From positions 1-64,000 of the forward strand of contig NZ_CP168496.1 in NCBI RefSeq assembly GCF_042944905.1: a DNA stretch of 64,000 nucleotides. Direction: 5' to 3'. Both the position numbers and the translations under genes were made by a program. The stretch comes from Psychrobacillus sp042944905 (GTDB taxonomy: Bacteria; Bacillota; Bacilli; Bacillales_A; Planococcaceae). The notes beneath the pieces were generated by a model that saw only the letters and a list, made by a program, of their open reading frames with translations, made no database searches and had not been told where the DNA came from. This document shows positions 42,290-50,831 of the stretch, in pieces. How positions within the stretch are numbered: the stretch's first letter is position 1; every line of letters begins with the position of its first letter.

Positions 42290-42649
42290 ATGGACCGAAA
42301 TTTTTTTGATACAATTACAGAATTTGAAAAACAATTAGAGTCCACGCAGCTGCAATTTCGCGCTTTAAAAGAATTTGTAGCGATAATGGTAGAGGAACGT
42401 CAAGCGCTGCAGCAAGAGAATAATCATTTAAGACAAAGACTTGATGAAATGCACGAAAAAGAATTACTGTTAGAAAAAGCGCAAGAAGAAAAAGTGCAGT
42501 TAAGCAAAACAGATATTGGAGAAGGCTATGATAATCTTGCACGACTATATCAGGAAGGCTATCATGTATGTCATGTTCACTTCGGAAGTTCTAGGAAAGA
42601 AGAAGATTGTCTATTTTGCTTGTCATTTTTGAGTAAACAAAACATATAA
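42290..42649 (+). CDS. yabA: Replication initiation control protein YabA
   Basis: YabA binds both DnaA and DnaN and restrains re-initiation. The N-terminal half is a leucine-zipper coiled coil (about 1-65). The C-terminal zinc domain has DIGEGYDNLARLYQEGYHVCHVHFG and CLFC. GAGGTGAA is well spaced for the ATG (119 residues); a GTG one codon earlier is possible. Both targets, DnaA and DnaN, are encoded in this window. Confidence 0.94.
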   Translation: MDRNFFDTITEFEKQLESTQLQFRALKEFVAIMVEERQALQQENNHLRQRLDEMHEKELLLEKAQEEKVQLSKTDIGEGYDNLARLYQEGYHVCHVHFGSSRKEEDCLFCLSFLSKQNI

Positions 42650-42655
42650 TCAATT

Positions 42656-42697
42656 GACTGATGCCACTCCAAAAGTGGGTGTCAGTCTTTTGTTTTG
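42656..42697 (+). terminator. Terminator after yabA
   Basis: GACTGA pairs with TCAGTC and CCACT with AGTGG across a small bulge, followed by TTTTGTTTTG. Confidence 0.75.
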
Positions 42698-42712
42698 CTG
42701 GGGGAATCAACT

Positions 42713-43459
42713 ATGGAACAATGGTTAAGGGATGATGAACGACTTGATTACTTATTGGCAGAAGAATTGAGAATTATTCAAAGTCCTTCTGTTTTTTCAT
42801 TTTCATTAGATGCAGTGCTTCTTTCAAGATTTACTTATGTCCCAATCAGTAGAGGGAAAATTGTCGATCTATGCACTGGTAATGGAGCCATACCATTATT
42901 TTTGAGCGCAAGAACAAAAGCAGAAATTATTGGAATCGAATTGCAGGAACGACTAGCAGATATGGCGAAAAGAAGTGTGCAATACAATAAGTTAGATTCA
43001 CAAGTCATGATTAAACAGGGGGATGTCAAGGGAATTGCAGCGCAAATTGGATTTGAAAAATACGACGTAGTGACATGTAATCCACCTTATTTCCCTGCAC
43101 ACGAAGCAAGTGATAAAAATCTAAAGGAACATTTAGCAATAGCTAGACATGAAATCCACCTCACTTTGGAGGAGGCGGTCCGTTCAGCTAGCGAATTGTT
43201 AAAACAAGGTGGGAAAGCTGCTTTTGTTCATCGTCCAGGAAGACTACTCGATATAGTAACCGCAATGAGGGTTAATCGTTTAGAACCGAAGCGGATTCGA
43301 TTTGTTTATCCAAAGGAAGGTAAAGAAGCGAATACTTTATTAATAGAAGGAATAAAAGATGGCAAGCCAGATTTGAAAATCCTACCTCCTCTATATGTCT
43401 ATGGAGAAAATGGAGAATATACAGAAGAAGTGAAAGAGCTACTTTATGGGAAAGAATGA
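42713..43459 (+). CDS. yabB: TrmN6-type tRNA adenine-N6 methyltransferase (YabB)
   Basis: A class I SAM-dependent methyltransferase. The SAM motif is VDLCTGNGAIPLFL, the acidic residue lies in GIELQERLAD, and the catalytic CNPPYF is of the N6-adenine type. The family modifies A37 of tRNA-Val(UAC) in E. coli; the target here is inferred. The ATG (248 residues) has GGGGG eight bases upstream. It overlaps yazA by 14 bases. Confidence 0.88.
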   Translation: MEQWLRDDERLDYLLAEELRIIQSPSVFSFSLDAVLLSRFTYVPISRGKIVDLCTGNGAIPLFLSARTKAEIIGIELQERLADMAKRSVQYNKLDSQVMIKQGDVKGIAAQIGFEKYDVVTCNPPYFPAHEASDKNLKEHLAIARHEIHLTLEEAVRSASELLKQGGKAAFVHRPGRLLDIVTAMRVNRLEPKRIRFVYPKEGKEANTLLIEGIKDGKPDLKILPPLYVYGENGEYTEEVKELLYGKE

Positions 43460-43748
43460 AAAAAAGCATACTTTTTATGTGTTAAAATGTAGCGACGGGT
43501 CTTACTACGCTGGATACACGAATGATTTAGAAAAAAGAATTAGCGTACATAATGAAGGTAAAGGTGCAAAATATACGCGAGCAAAACTACCTGTTGTTTG
43601 CATATTCCATAAAGTGTATGAATCTAAGCAAGAAGCTATGCAAGCAGAATATGCATTTAAACAACTAACTAGACCACAAAAAATTCAGTATATGGGAGGG
43701 CAAATAAAAGATGAAATCTCAAAAGTCGACCGAACACGAACAGACTAG
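43446..43748 (+). CDS. yazA: GIY-YIG domain protein YazA
   Basis: A 100-residue UPF0213 protein made almost only of a GIY-YIG nuclease fold: FYVLKCSDGSYYAGYTNDLEKR, with a conserved arginine in the helix and Glu in AEYAFKQLTR. The substrate is unknown. It lies between overlapping neighbours (14 bases with yabB and 38 with rsmI), suggesting tight coupling. Confidence 0.88.
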   Translation: MGKNEKKHTFYVLKCSDGSYYAGYTNDLEKRISVHNEGKGAKYTRAKLPVVCIFHKVYESKQEAMQAEYAFKQLTRPQKIQYMGGQIKDEISKVDRTRTD

Positions 43749-44592
43749 CTGCTTATACTTAGTTGCGACACCCATTGGTAATTTAGAAGATATGACAATG
43801 CGAGCAATTAGAATTCTAAAGGAAGTTGATATGATTGCTGCCGAAGATACGCGAAATACGAAAAAGCTATGTAATTACTTCGAAATCTTAACACCGCTCA
43901 TGAGTTATCACGATCATAATCAACAAGTAGGTGGGGAGAAGATATTAGATTTATTAAGACAAGGAAAACGTATTGCATTAGTAAGTGACGCTGGTTTACC
44001 TTGTATCTCAGATCCGGGAGCAGATATTGCTGCAAAAGCAGTTAGTGAGGGGTTTGCAGTCGTTCCAATTCCTGGAGCAAATGCAGCGCTTAGTGCATTA
44101 ATTGCCTCGGGATTGACAACGCAACCATTTTTCTTTTACGGATTTCTAAGTAGAAATAAAAAAGAACGAAAAGAAGAGATAACAAAAATCCAAAAAAGAC
44201 AAGAATCTATTATCTTATATGAATCACCACATCGTCTAAAGGACTCATTAAAAGATATGCAAGTGATAATGGATAGTAGTAGAAAGATTGTATTAGCAAG
44301 AGAGCTAACGAAAAAATTTGAAGAGTTTTTAAGAGGTACGATTGATGAAGCTGTGGCATGGGCAGAACAAGCGGAAATTCGTGGGGAATTTTGTATTGTG
44401 TTAGAGGGAACAAGTGATGAACAAGTTGAAGAAACAGAATCTCTTTGGTGGGAACAGTTAAGTATTGAGGAGCATGTAAACCATATTATAGAAGAAAAGC
44501 AATGTACATCGAAAGAAGCTATCAAAGAAGTTGCTATTCAAAGGAGTTTATCCAAGAGAGAGATTTATCAAGAGTATCATGTAAAAGAATAA
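43711..44592 (+). CDS. rsmI: 16S rRNA 2'-O-ribose C1402 methyltransferase RsmI
   Basis: RsmI methylates the ribose of C1402 in the 16S decoding centre. The tetrapyrrole-methylase fold shows LYLVATPIGNLEDMT, AEDTRNTKKL, VSDAGLPCISDPG and PGANAALSAL. The C-terminal helical domain is complete. GGAGGG precedes the ATG inside yazA. Length 293 residues. Confidence 0.95.
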   Translation: MKSQKSTEHEQTSCLYLVATPIGNLEDMTMRAIRILKEVDMIAAEDTRNTKKLCNYFEILTPLMSYHDHNQQVGGEKILDLLRQGKRIALVSDAGLPCISDPGADIAAKAVSEGFAVVPIPGANAALSALIASGLTTQPFFFYGFLSRNKKERKEEITKIQKRQESIILYESPHRLKDSLKDMQVIMDSSRKIVLARELTKKFEEFLRGTIDEAVAWAEQAEIRGEFCIVLEGTSDEQVEETESLWWEQLSIEEHVNHIIEEKQCTSKEAIKEVAIQRSLSKREIYQEYHVKE

Positions 44593-44616
44593 GTAGACAT
44601 TATTATTCTATGAAAT

Positions 44617-44656
44617 AAAAAAACGTATTCCATAATAATGGAATACGTTTTTTTTT
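44617..44656. terminator. Bidirectional terminator between rsmI and abrB
   Basis: AAAAAAACGTATTCCA pairs with TGGAATACGTTTTTTT around a short loop, with A and T tracts on both sides. Confidence 0.95.
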
Positions 44657-44930
44657 ATTTTAAATTGTTTTGAATTTCTTTAATAAGTAATTCTGCACCT
44701 TCAGGGCTTAGAATTAGTTTTCCACCAACTAGACGTAGGTTGTCATCAGATACTTCCCCTGTTACAGCACAAGTCATGTTTGGCATGTATTTTTTTAATA
44801 TAATTTTGTCATCATCAACGTAGATTTCAAGAGCATCCTTTTCTGCGATACCCAGTGTGCGACGAAGTTCAATTGGAATAACTACGCGTCCTAACTCATC
44901 AACTTTACGAACAATACCTGTAGATTTCAT
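44655..44930 (-). CDS. abrB: Transition-state regulator AbrB
   Basis: AbrB represses many post-exponential genes, including spoVG and sigH targets, until Spo0A shuts it off. The N-terminal swapped-hairpin DNA-binding domain is MKSTGIVRKVDELGRVVIPIELRR..., very close to B. subtilis, and a C-terminal multimerisation domain follows. I start at this Met (91 residues); AGAGGAG lies 11 bases upstream on the minus strand. A longer in-frame reading would include the 0A boxes. Cys54 is kept in NMTCAVTGE. SpoVT at the window end is a paralog. Confidence 0.96.
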   Translation of the reverse strand: MKSTGIVRKVDELGRVVIPIELRRTLGIAEKDALEIYVDDDKIILKKYMPNMTCAVTGEVSDDNLRLVGGKLILSPEGAELLIKEIQNNLK

Positions 44931-44963
44931 AATAAATTTTTCTCCTCTCAAGAGTGCGTTTTT

Positions 44964-44980
44964 TTCGTCAAGATTCGACA
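44964..44980 (-). promoter_or_regulatory. Tandem Spo0A boxes in the abrB leader
   Basis: On the minus strand, TGTCGAA (44980-44974) and TGACGAA (44970-44964) are ten bases apart, just downstream of the abrB promoter. This matches the position of the B. subtilis operator through which phosphorylated Spo0A represses abrB. Confidence 0.85.
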
Positions 44981-45001
44981 TAAATCTCTTTGATGTTATT
45001 T

Positions 45002-45030
45002 ATCATACCAAGTAATACCATTTCCGTCAA
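45002..45030 (-). promoter_or_regulatory. abrB promoter
   Basis: On the minus strand TTGACG (45030-45025), 17 bases, TATGAT (45007-45002), a strong sigma-A promoter. Confidence 0.9.
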
Positions 45031-45207
45031 TAATTAAAGAGAAGACTAATTAAGGTTTATAATAAAAAAATATCAAAAAACAAATTTTTATGATAAAAAA
45101 ATGATGTGTATTTTATGATAATAGGAATTTTTTTGATATATTAACTATTTTAATGAAATATTAATTTTCCTAATGAATATTCGACAAATCTTGCATTAAT
45201 TAATTAA
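45031..45207. other. AT-rich abrB-metG spacer
   Basis: Very AT-rich with no gene. An exact Spo0A box TTCGACA lies at 45180-45186, 22 bases upstream of the metG -35. The AT-rich runs could bind AbrB itself, but AbrB sites cannot be called by eye. Confidence 0.6.
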
Positions 45208-45236
45208 TTGAAACAAGTTCATCGTTTCGATAGAAT
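45208..45236 (+). promoter_or_regulatory. metG promoter
   Basis: TTGAAA (45208-45213), 17 bases, TAGAAT (45231-45236). No T-box or S-box was found in the short leader. Confidence 0.85.
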
Positions 45237-45275
45237 AAAGAATAAAGTAGATTCAACATTGGAGGCAGTTTTACA

Positions 45276-47228
45276 TTGAAAGATCAACAGAGAACATTTT
45301 ATATAACAACGCCAATTTACTATCCGAGCGGGAAATTTCATATCGGCACTGCTTATACGACCGTAGCATCTGATGCAATGGCCCGCTACAAAAGATTAAG
45401 AGGCTTTGATGTACGATTCCTTACAGGGATGGATGAACATGGCCAAAAGATACAAGAAAAAGCACAAGAAGCTGGTATGGAGCCTCAAGTGTATGTAAAT
45501 GAGATTGCAGCTGCTGCAAAAAAAGTGTGGGAGCTTATGGACATATCATATGATGATTTTATTCAAACTACAGAGGAGCGTCATAAAAAAGTAGTTGAAA
45601 AGATTTTTCAAAAGTTTTTAGATAATGGAGATATTTATAAAGGTGAATATGAAGGATGGTATTGTACACCTTGTGAATCATTTTTTACAGAAACACAATT
45701 AGTAGATGGCAATTGTCCAGATTGCGGTCGTTCCGTTCATAAAGTAAAAGAGGAATCTTACTTCTTTAATATGAAGAAATACGCAGATCGATTACTAGCC
45801 TATTATGAAGATAATTTAGGATTTATTGAACCAGAATCTAGAAAAAATGAAATGATTAATAATTTTATAAAACCAGGTTTAGAGGATCTATCTGTATCCA
45901 GAACATCCTTTGACTGGGGAATTCACGTACCAGGAGATCCCAAGCATGTCATATATGTATGGGTGGATGCGTTAACGAACTATATTACGTCGCTTGGTTA
46001 TTTATCTGATGACGATTCGTTGTTTCAAAAGTTTTGGCCTGCAGACGTACATGTTGTAGGAAAGGATATTGTTCGGTTCCATACAATTTATTGGCCAATC
46101 TTCTTAATGGCTTTAGACTTACCACTTCCTAAAAAAGTATTTGCTCATGGATTTATTATGATGAAAGATGGTAAAATGTCGAAGTCAAAAGGGAATGTGG
46201 TATATCCAGAAATGTTGGTAGAACGCTACGGTTTAGATGCAACTCGCTACTTCCTATTGCGTGAGCTTCCTTTTGGACAAGATGGCGTATTTTCTCCTGA
46301 ATCATTTGTGGAACGAACAAATTTCGATTTAGCAAATGACTTAGGCAACTTGTTAAATAGAACTGTTTCCATGATTAATAAATACTTTGATGGAAAAATT
46401 CCAGTTAATCAAAGCGAACCTACTGAATTTGATGCAGCGCTTCATCAATTTGCAAAAGAAGTAGTGGAAAAGTATGAAGCGAATATGGAAAAAATGCAAT
46501 TCAGCGTAGTATTAGGAGATTTATGGTCACTAGTGTCTCGTACAAATAAATATATTGATGAAACACAACCATGGGTACTTGCAAAAGACGATGCGTTGAA
46601 AGGTCAATTAGCAGCAGTAATGACTAATTTAGCAGAAAGTTTGCGTCAAATTGCTATATTGACTCAACCATTTATGACGAATAGTCCAAAAGAGATTATT
46701 GGTCAGCTTGGTTTAACAGAAGCGTATTTGAGATGGGATCTACTAGGATCATTTAATGTGATTGAAGATGGAATGCAAGTAATTACAACGGGGGTTCCAA
46801 TTTTTCCACGACTAGACGTAGAAGTAGAGGTAGCCTATATTCGAGAGCAAATGCGAGGGTCGGTACAAACTCTCCAAGAAGAAGTGGTAGAAGAGCCTCA
46901 AACGGAGGAAATTTCTATTGATGATTTCTTCAAAGTAGATTTACGTGTAGCGACAGTTATCGAATGCGAACCAATTCCAAAAGCAGACAAATTGTTAAAG
47001 CTACAACTAGATATGGGTTATGAAAAGCGTCAAGTTGTTTCAGGAATTGCCCAACACTATAAACCAGAAGATCTTGTCGGTAAAAAAGTAATCGTGGTAG
47101 CAAATTTGAAGCCGGTAAAACTTAGAGGAGAACTGTCCCAAGGGATGATTCTTGCTGGTGAAAAAGATGGTTATTTAACACTTGCAACAGTGGATGAAAA
47201 GCTTGAAAATGGCGCACAAGTAAAGTAA
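45276..47228 (+). CDS. metG: Methionyl-tRNA synthetase
   Basis: MetG charges initiator and elongator tRNA-Met. Class I signatures are HIGT (22-25) and KMSKSKG (from 300). The connective peptide has one zinc pair set, CTPCESFF and CPDCG. The C-terminal tRNA-binding OB domain (about 545-650) contains DLRVATVIECEP and VVVANLKPVKLRGELSQGM. Length is 650 residues. The TTG start follows TTGGAGG. A terminator follows directly. Confidence 0.97.
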   Translation: MKDQQRTFYITTPIYYPSGKFHIGTAYTTVASDAMARYKRLRGFDVRFLTGMDEHGQKIQEKAQEAGMEPQVYVNEIAAAAKKVWELMDISYDDFIQTTEERHKKVVEKIFQKFLDNGDIYKGEYEGWYCTPCESFFTETQLVDGNCPDCGRSVHKVKEESYFFNMKKYADRLLAYYEDNLGFIEPESRKNEMINNFIKPGLEDLSVSRTSFDWGIHVPGDPKHVIYVWVDALTNYITSLGYLSDDDSLFQKFWPADVHVVGKDIVRFHTIYWPIFLMALDLPLPKKVFAHGFIMMKDGKMSKSKGNVVYPEMLVERYGLDATRYFLLRELPFGQDGVFSPESFVERTNFDLANDLGNLLNRTVSMINKYFDGKIPVNQSEPTEFDAALHQFAKEVVEKYEANMEKMQFSVVLGDLWSLVSRTNKYIDETQPWVLAKDDALKGQLAAVMTNLAESLRQIAILTQPFMTNSPKEIIGQLGLTEAYLRWDLLGSFNVIEDGMQVITTGVPIFPRLDVEVEVAYIREQMRGSVQTLQEEVVEEPQTEEISIDDFFKVDLRVATVIECEPIPKADKLLKLQLDMGYEKRQVVSGIAQHYKPEDLVGKKVIVVANLKPVKLRGELSQGMILAGEKDGYLTLATVDEKLENGAQVK

Positions 47229-47236
47229 TTACCTAT

Positions 47237-47268
47237 TACCTGTCACGAGATTTGTGGCAGGTTTTTTT
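47237..47268 (+). terminator. Terminator after metG
   Basis: CCTGTCAC (47239-47246) pairs with GTGGCAGG (47254-47261, one G-T), followed by seven Ts. Confidence 0.9.
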
Positions 47269-47285
47269 AACAGTTTTTATGCTAT

Positions 47286-47840
47286 GAACAGGTTGATTTC
47301 CGCTGCATGCGGACGCTTCCGCGGGCGGTCCGTGAGCCTCCTCGCTTCGCTGTGGGGTCTCACCTTGACACGCTTTCCCCGCAGGAGTCGCCGCCTTTCC
47401 GCTTCAATCAACAGTACTAATAAGGAAAGAATATACTTCGTGCAATTAATGAATTGGTGTACTTTCTTTTACTTATCAAGGTATGCGGAGACTAAGAAAG
47501 AATAGGTAGTATTCATTGATAAAGAAGTGCTGAGCGCACGAAATTGCATCTTCGTCCGCTTTTAAAAGAATAGGACAGTATCTTATCTCTCATTATCCAA
47601 ACGAAATGCATAATGTCTTTGAATATTCCAAGAGGGCGACGGACAAACATCTGCCACAAGATTAATGAAAAAAGTGTATATGGAAGTGACGCAGTCACTT
47701 CCATATACAAAATTCCAACGTTAATAGTGTAGCCAAATTTTTTTTGCGACGAGTAACCGCAGGAGTAAATGTTTCGTCCAAAGCACTCAGGAATTAGTGA
47801 AGACTAGACGCACTTAAAGGACGCTTGCATTTTTCTTATA
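47286..47840. repeat. Composite intergenic repeat, copy 2
   Basis: Parts are in the same order as in copy 1. The GGTTGATTTCCGC ... CGCTTCAATCAAC palindromic part is at 47286-47415, followed by a diverged linker. The hairpin-rich part (from GATAAAGAAGTGCT at about 47518) has GCGCACGAA with TTCGTCCGC, GGGCGACGGACAAACA and the 16-bp hairpin at 47675-47709. It carries an extra insert of about 32 bases at 47738-47768 that reads as the reverse complement of the tandem unit in copy 1. Open frames here are not gene-like. Confidence 0.8.
47675..47709. repeat. Perfect 16-bp hairpin in composite repeat copy 2
   Basis: TGTATATGGAAGTGAC pairs with GTCACTTCCATATACA around GCA. The inner half equals copy 1 and the outer half differs with matching changes on both sides. 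The enclosing ATTAAT/GTTAAT stem also pairs, against ATTACC/GGTAAT in copy 1. Confidence 0.9.
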
Positions 47841-48015
47841 AGAATAATATCTCAGTATATTATTTTTGACACAACAATGAAGGGGAATTCTGGAAACAAA
47901 GAGAATTAATATTGCCACCGTAAACTAAAAAGGTGACTTTATTAAAGTAATTGTAATAGTATTGTGAAGTAGATAAAGACATTCCACCAAATTAACCAAA
48001 GCGAGGAGAAAAAAT
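47841..48015. other. tatD upstream region
   Basis: AT-rich, with a TTGACA at 47866 that lacks a suitable -10. No gene. Confidence 0.4.
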
Positions 48016-48786
48016 ATGTATATAGACACACATGTTCATCTAAATGCAGATCAGTACGACGAGGATCTCCAAGAAGTGATAGATAGAGCGATAGCTGCAA
48101 ATGTTCAGAAAATGGTTGTCGTTGGATTTGACCATAAAACAATAAAAAGAGCAATGAAGCTCTCGGAAGATTATCCGTTTATTTATGCAGTAATCGGTTG
48201 GCATCCAGTGGATGCAATTGATTGCACAGAAGAAGATTTACAATGGATTGAAGAACTTTCTGCGAATAAAAAAGTGGTTGGCATTGGGGAAACTGGACTT
48301 GATTATTACTGGGATAAGTCACCTAAAGATGTTCAACAAGTATTATTTCGTAAGCAAATACGTCTAGCGCAAAAAGTAAATTTACCGGTTATTATACATA
48401 ATCGAGAGGCAACGGAAGATGTTTTACGTATTTTAAAAGAAGAAGAAGCGCATTTAACTGGTGGCATCATGCATTGCTTTGGTGGAAGCGTAGAAACGGC
48501 TCGGCAATGTATTGATATGAACTTTATGATCTCACTTGGCGGTCCAGTTACATTTAAAAATGCAAAAAAAACAAAAGAAGTAGCAACAGAAATTCCGTTA
48601 GAACATTTATTGATTGAAACAGATGCACCATATTTAGCCCCGCATCCTCATCGTGGAAAAAGAAATGAACCTTCACTTGTACCTCTTGTAGCCGAAGAAA
48701 TTGCACGTTTAAAAGGTCTTTCTATAGAAGAAGTGGCAGTTGCAACTACGAAAAATGCAGAAGATTTTTTTGGACTTATTGATTAA
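48016..48786 (+). CDS. yabD: TatD family metal-dependent deoxyribonuclease (YabD)
   Basis: A 256-residue TIM-barrel hydrolase. Metal ligands are THVHLN (His6, His8), Glu in GIGETGLDYY, His in VIIHNREA, His in MHCFGG and Asp in LIETDAPYL. Family members have 3'-5' exonuclease activity on single-stranded DNA and RNA and may repair oxidative damage. The ATG follows GCGAGGAG. Its place between metG and yabE is conserved. Confidence 0.95.
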   Translation: MYIDTHVHLNADQYDEDLQEVIDRAIAANVQKMVVVGFDHKTIKRAMKLSEDYPFIYAVIGWHPVDAIDCTEEDLQWIEELSANKKVVGIGETGLDYYWDKSPKDVQQVLFRKQIRLAQKVNLPVIIHNREATEDVLRILKEEEAHLTGGIMHCFGGSVETARQCIDMNFMISLGGPVTFKNAKKTKEVATEIPLEHLLIETDAPYLAPHPHRGKRNEPSLVPLVAEEIARLKGLSIEEVAVATTKNAEDFFGLID

Positions 48787-48860
48787 AAAACGTAGAACTT
48801 TCTATACTGTTAACAGAGGAATTTTTTGGTTAGTTAGAACTATAAAAAAATTCGTAAGTG

Positions 48861-48889
48861 TTGACAAGCTGAAAAGTACTCTATATAAT
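48861..48889 (+). promoter_or_regulatory. yabE promoter
   Basis: TTGACA (48861-48866), 17 bases, TATAAT (48884-48889): full sigma-A consensus, ending 28 bases before the yabE start. Confidence 0.92.
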
Positions 48890-48917
48890 CACACGAGTGA
48901 ACAAGGAGGTGTTTTTC

Positions 48918-50129
48918 ATGTCAAATAATTCCATGGAAAACCTGTTCTTTCATTCATTGAGGAGCAAGCAAACACTAGTAGTAGTTGGAACTATACTATT
49001 GTTTCTTGCAGTGGTTTCTTTCGTTTTATTCGAAGGAACAAAGAAAACTGTTGCTTTAACAGTTAATGGTGAACAACAAGAGATTTTAACGCATGCAAAT
49101 ACAGTTGGTGAACTATTAGAACAAAACAATATAGTAGTTGCCAACGAAGATTATTTAAAACCCTCAGTGAACACATCAATCAAAAATAACTTAGCGATTG
49201 AATGGGAACAGGCAAGACAAATAGAAATCACGGTGGATGGAAAAATTAAAACAATCACAACTACTGCTGATTTAGTTTCAGAAATACTCGCAAAGGCTAA
49301 TGTTCAACTAGACGAACATGATGCAATAACGCCTTCTGTGAATGCAGAGGTTGGACCCGATTGCAAAGTTGCTATTAAAAAAGCGTTTGACGTAACCCTT
49401 TTAGATGGCAAGCAAGAGCAAAAGGTACGGTCCACTTCGACTACGGTCGCTGACTTTTTAAAACAACATAACATTCAAATGAATGAATTCGACCGAGTGG
49501 GACGGGAAATGGATGAATTAGTACTTCCGAATTCTGTAATACAAATAGTGCGAGTAGAAAAGGTCACCGATGTAGTTGAGGAAGAAACAAACTTTGCAGT
49601 AGAAACGAAAAAAGATGACTCGCTATTAAAAGGGAAAGAAAAAGTGGTGCAAGTGGGAGAAAAAGGATCCGTTTCACGAAGTTATGAAGTTATAAAAGAA
49701 AATGGCGAAGAAGTATCTCGTAATGTAGTTAGTGAAAAGATTATAAAAGAGCCAACTAAAAAAGTTGTAGCAGTGGGTACAAAGATTGTTACTGCTAGTG
49801 TTTCTCGTGGAGAAAATTCGTCCTCTACAACATCAGGGGGAAGCGAGTTTTACGTAACAGCAACAGCTTATACAGCTTATTGTAACGGTTGTACTGGTGT
49901 TACTACATCTGGTTTAAACTTGAAATCCAATCCAGACTTAAAAGTAATTGCAGTAGATCCAAGTGTTATTCCACTTGGATCAAAAGTTTGGGTGGAAGGC
50001 TATGGTTATGCTGTAGCTGGTGATACTGGTGGGGCAATAAAAGGAAAAAAAATTGATTTATTTATGCCATCTAAATCTCAAGCATATGACTTTGGGCGCA
50101 AAAAGGTGCGTATAAAAGTATTAAATTAA
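48918..50129 (+). CDS. yabE: Cell-wall protein with DUF348, G5 and 3D domains (YabE, Rpf-like)
   Basis: A 403-residue secreted or membrane-tethered protein. One N-terminal membrane segment (about 19-39) is followed by three DUF348 repeats (about 50-215), a G5 domain (about 225-300) and a C-terminal 3D domain (about 312-403) with the three aspartates in AVDPS, AGDTGG and IDLF. 3D domains resemble lytic transglycosylases such as MltA; YabE is considered a functional analogue of resuscitation-promoting factors. AAGGAGGTG is eight bases from the ATG, ruling out the in-frame ATG 21 bases upstream. Confidence 0.93.
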   Translation: MSNNSMENLFFHSLRSKQTLVVVGTILLFLAVVSFVLFEGTKKTVALTVNGEQQEILTHANTVGELLEQNNIVVANEDYLKPSVNTSIKNNLAIEWEQARQIEITVDGKIKTITTTADLVSEILAKANVQLDEHDAITPSVNAEVGPDCKVAIKKAFDVTLLDGKQEQKVRSTSTTVADFLKQHNIQMNEFDRVGREMDELVLPNSVIQIVRVEKVTDVVEEETNFAVETKKDDSLLKGKEKVVQVGEKGSVSRSYEVIKENGEEVSRNVVSEKIIKEPTKKVVAVGTKIVTASVSRGENSSSTTSGGSEFYVTATAYTAYCNGCTGVTTSGLNLKSNPDLKVIAVDPSVIPLGSKVWVEGYGYAVAGDTGGAIKGKKIDLFMPSKSQAYDFGRKKVRIKVLN

Positions 50130-50137
50130 CTTAATTT

Positions 50138-50165
50138 ACCTGGATGCAAACTCTGCACAGGTTTA
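50138..50165 (+). terminator. Possible terminator after yabE
   Basis: ACCTG-TGCA pairs with TGCA-CAGGT around a small loop, but the T tract is short. Confidence 0.45.
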
Positions 50166-50221
50166 TTAGCTAAAAAGTGCCTTTTTAAAGAATAAAGAAG
50201 TATATAAGTTTTGATGTCATG

Positions 50222-50747
50222 AACAGGTTGATTTCCGCAGGGTGAGCGATGGTCCATCACCGCCGCCTTCCGCTCCAATCAATAGAGCGAATAAGAAAGA
50301 CAATATGCTTCGGTGAAATAATGAACTAGTGCTTATAACGAGCATTTAGACGAAGATGCATACAGTAGGTGCTGATAATTGATACCTTTCAACTCACTAG
50401 GGCTTGATCTTTATTTGGTTTTCTTTTTATTTCCAACGTTTAAAGTACACATAAATCAGTGAGTAAATGATTAGAGTTGGCCGAACCTGAAAAAAATAGA
50501 TGGCATCTATTGATAAAGTAGTGCTAAGCGGACAAAATTGACTCTTCGTCCGCTTTAAAAAGAGTAGAGTAGTATCTTATCTCTCATTATCCTAACCAAA
50601 GGCATCATGTCTTTACATATTCCAAGATGGCGACGGACAAACATCCGCCACAAGATTACCGAAAAAAGTGTAGCCAATGTTTCGTCCAAAGCACTTGGGA
50701 AATGGTAAAGACAAGATGCGCTTCAAGTGTGTTTGCGTTTTTCTTAT
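50222..50747. repeat. Composite intergenic repeat, copy 3
   Basis: The palindromic part is shortened (50222-50284, GAACAGGTTGATTTCCGC ... CGCTCCAATCAAT). The linker GACAATATGCTTCGGTGAAATAATGAACTAGT is well kept but followed by about 150 extra bases. The hairpin-rich part (about 50510-50747) keeps GCGGACAAA/TTCGTCCGC and GGCGACGGACAAACATCCGCC. The 16-bp hairpin and the 3' half of its enclosing stem are cleanly absent between ATTACCGAAAAA and GTGTAGCC. No gene is seen. Confidence 0.78.
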
Positions 50748-50748
50748 C

Positions 50749-50789
50749 GCAAAGCTTCCCTTTCGTTGGTTGGGGAAGCTTTTTTGCGT
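50749..50789 (+). terminator. Hairpin upstream of rnmV
   Basis: AAAGCTTCCC pairs with GGGAAGCTTT (outer CGCA/TGCG also pair) followed by Ts. It looks like a terminator for transcription crossing the repeat. A candidate promoter (TTGGTT 50766, 18 bases, TATGAT 50790-50795) overlaps its 3' side. Confidence 0.7.
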
Positions 50790-50831
50790 TATGATAGAAA
50801 ACAGGAGAAAGAAAGAAAAGAGGAAATTTGC

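Noticed and set aside
45237..45275. T-box or SAM riboswitch before metG
   Set aside because: The leader downstream of the promoter is under 40 bases and has neither the T-box motif nor an S-box core.
47254..47505. Plus-strand frame of 83 residues after metG
   Set aside because: It starts inside the metG terminator and reads through the palindromic repeat.
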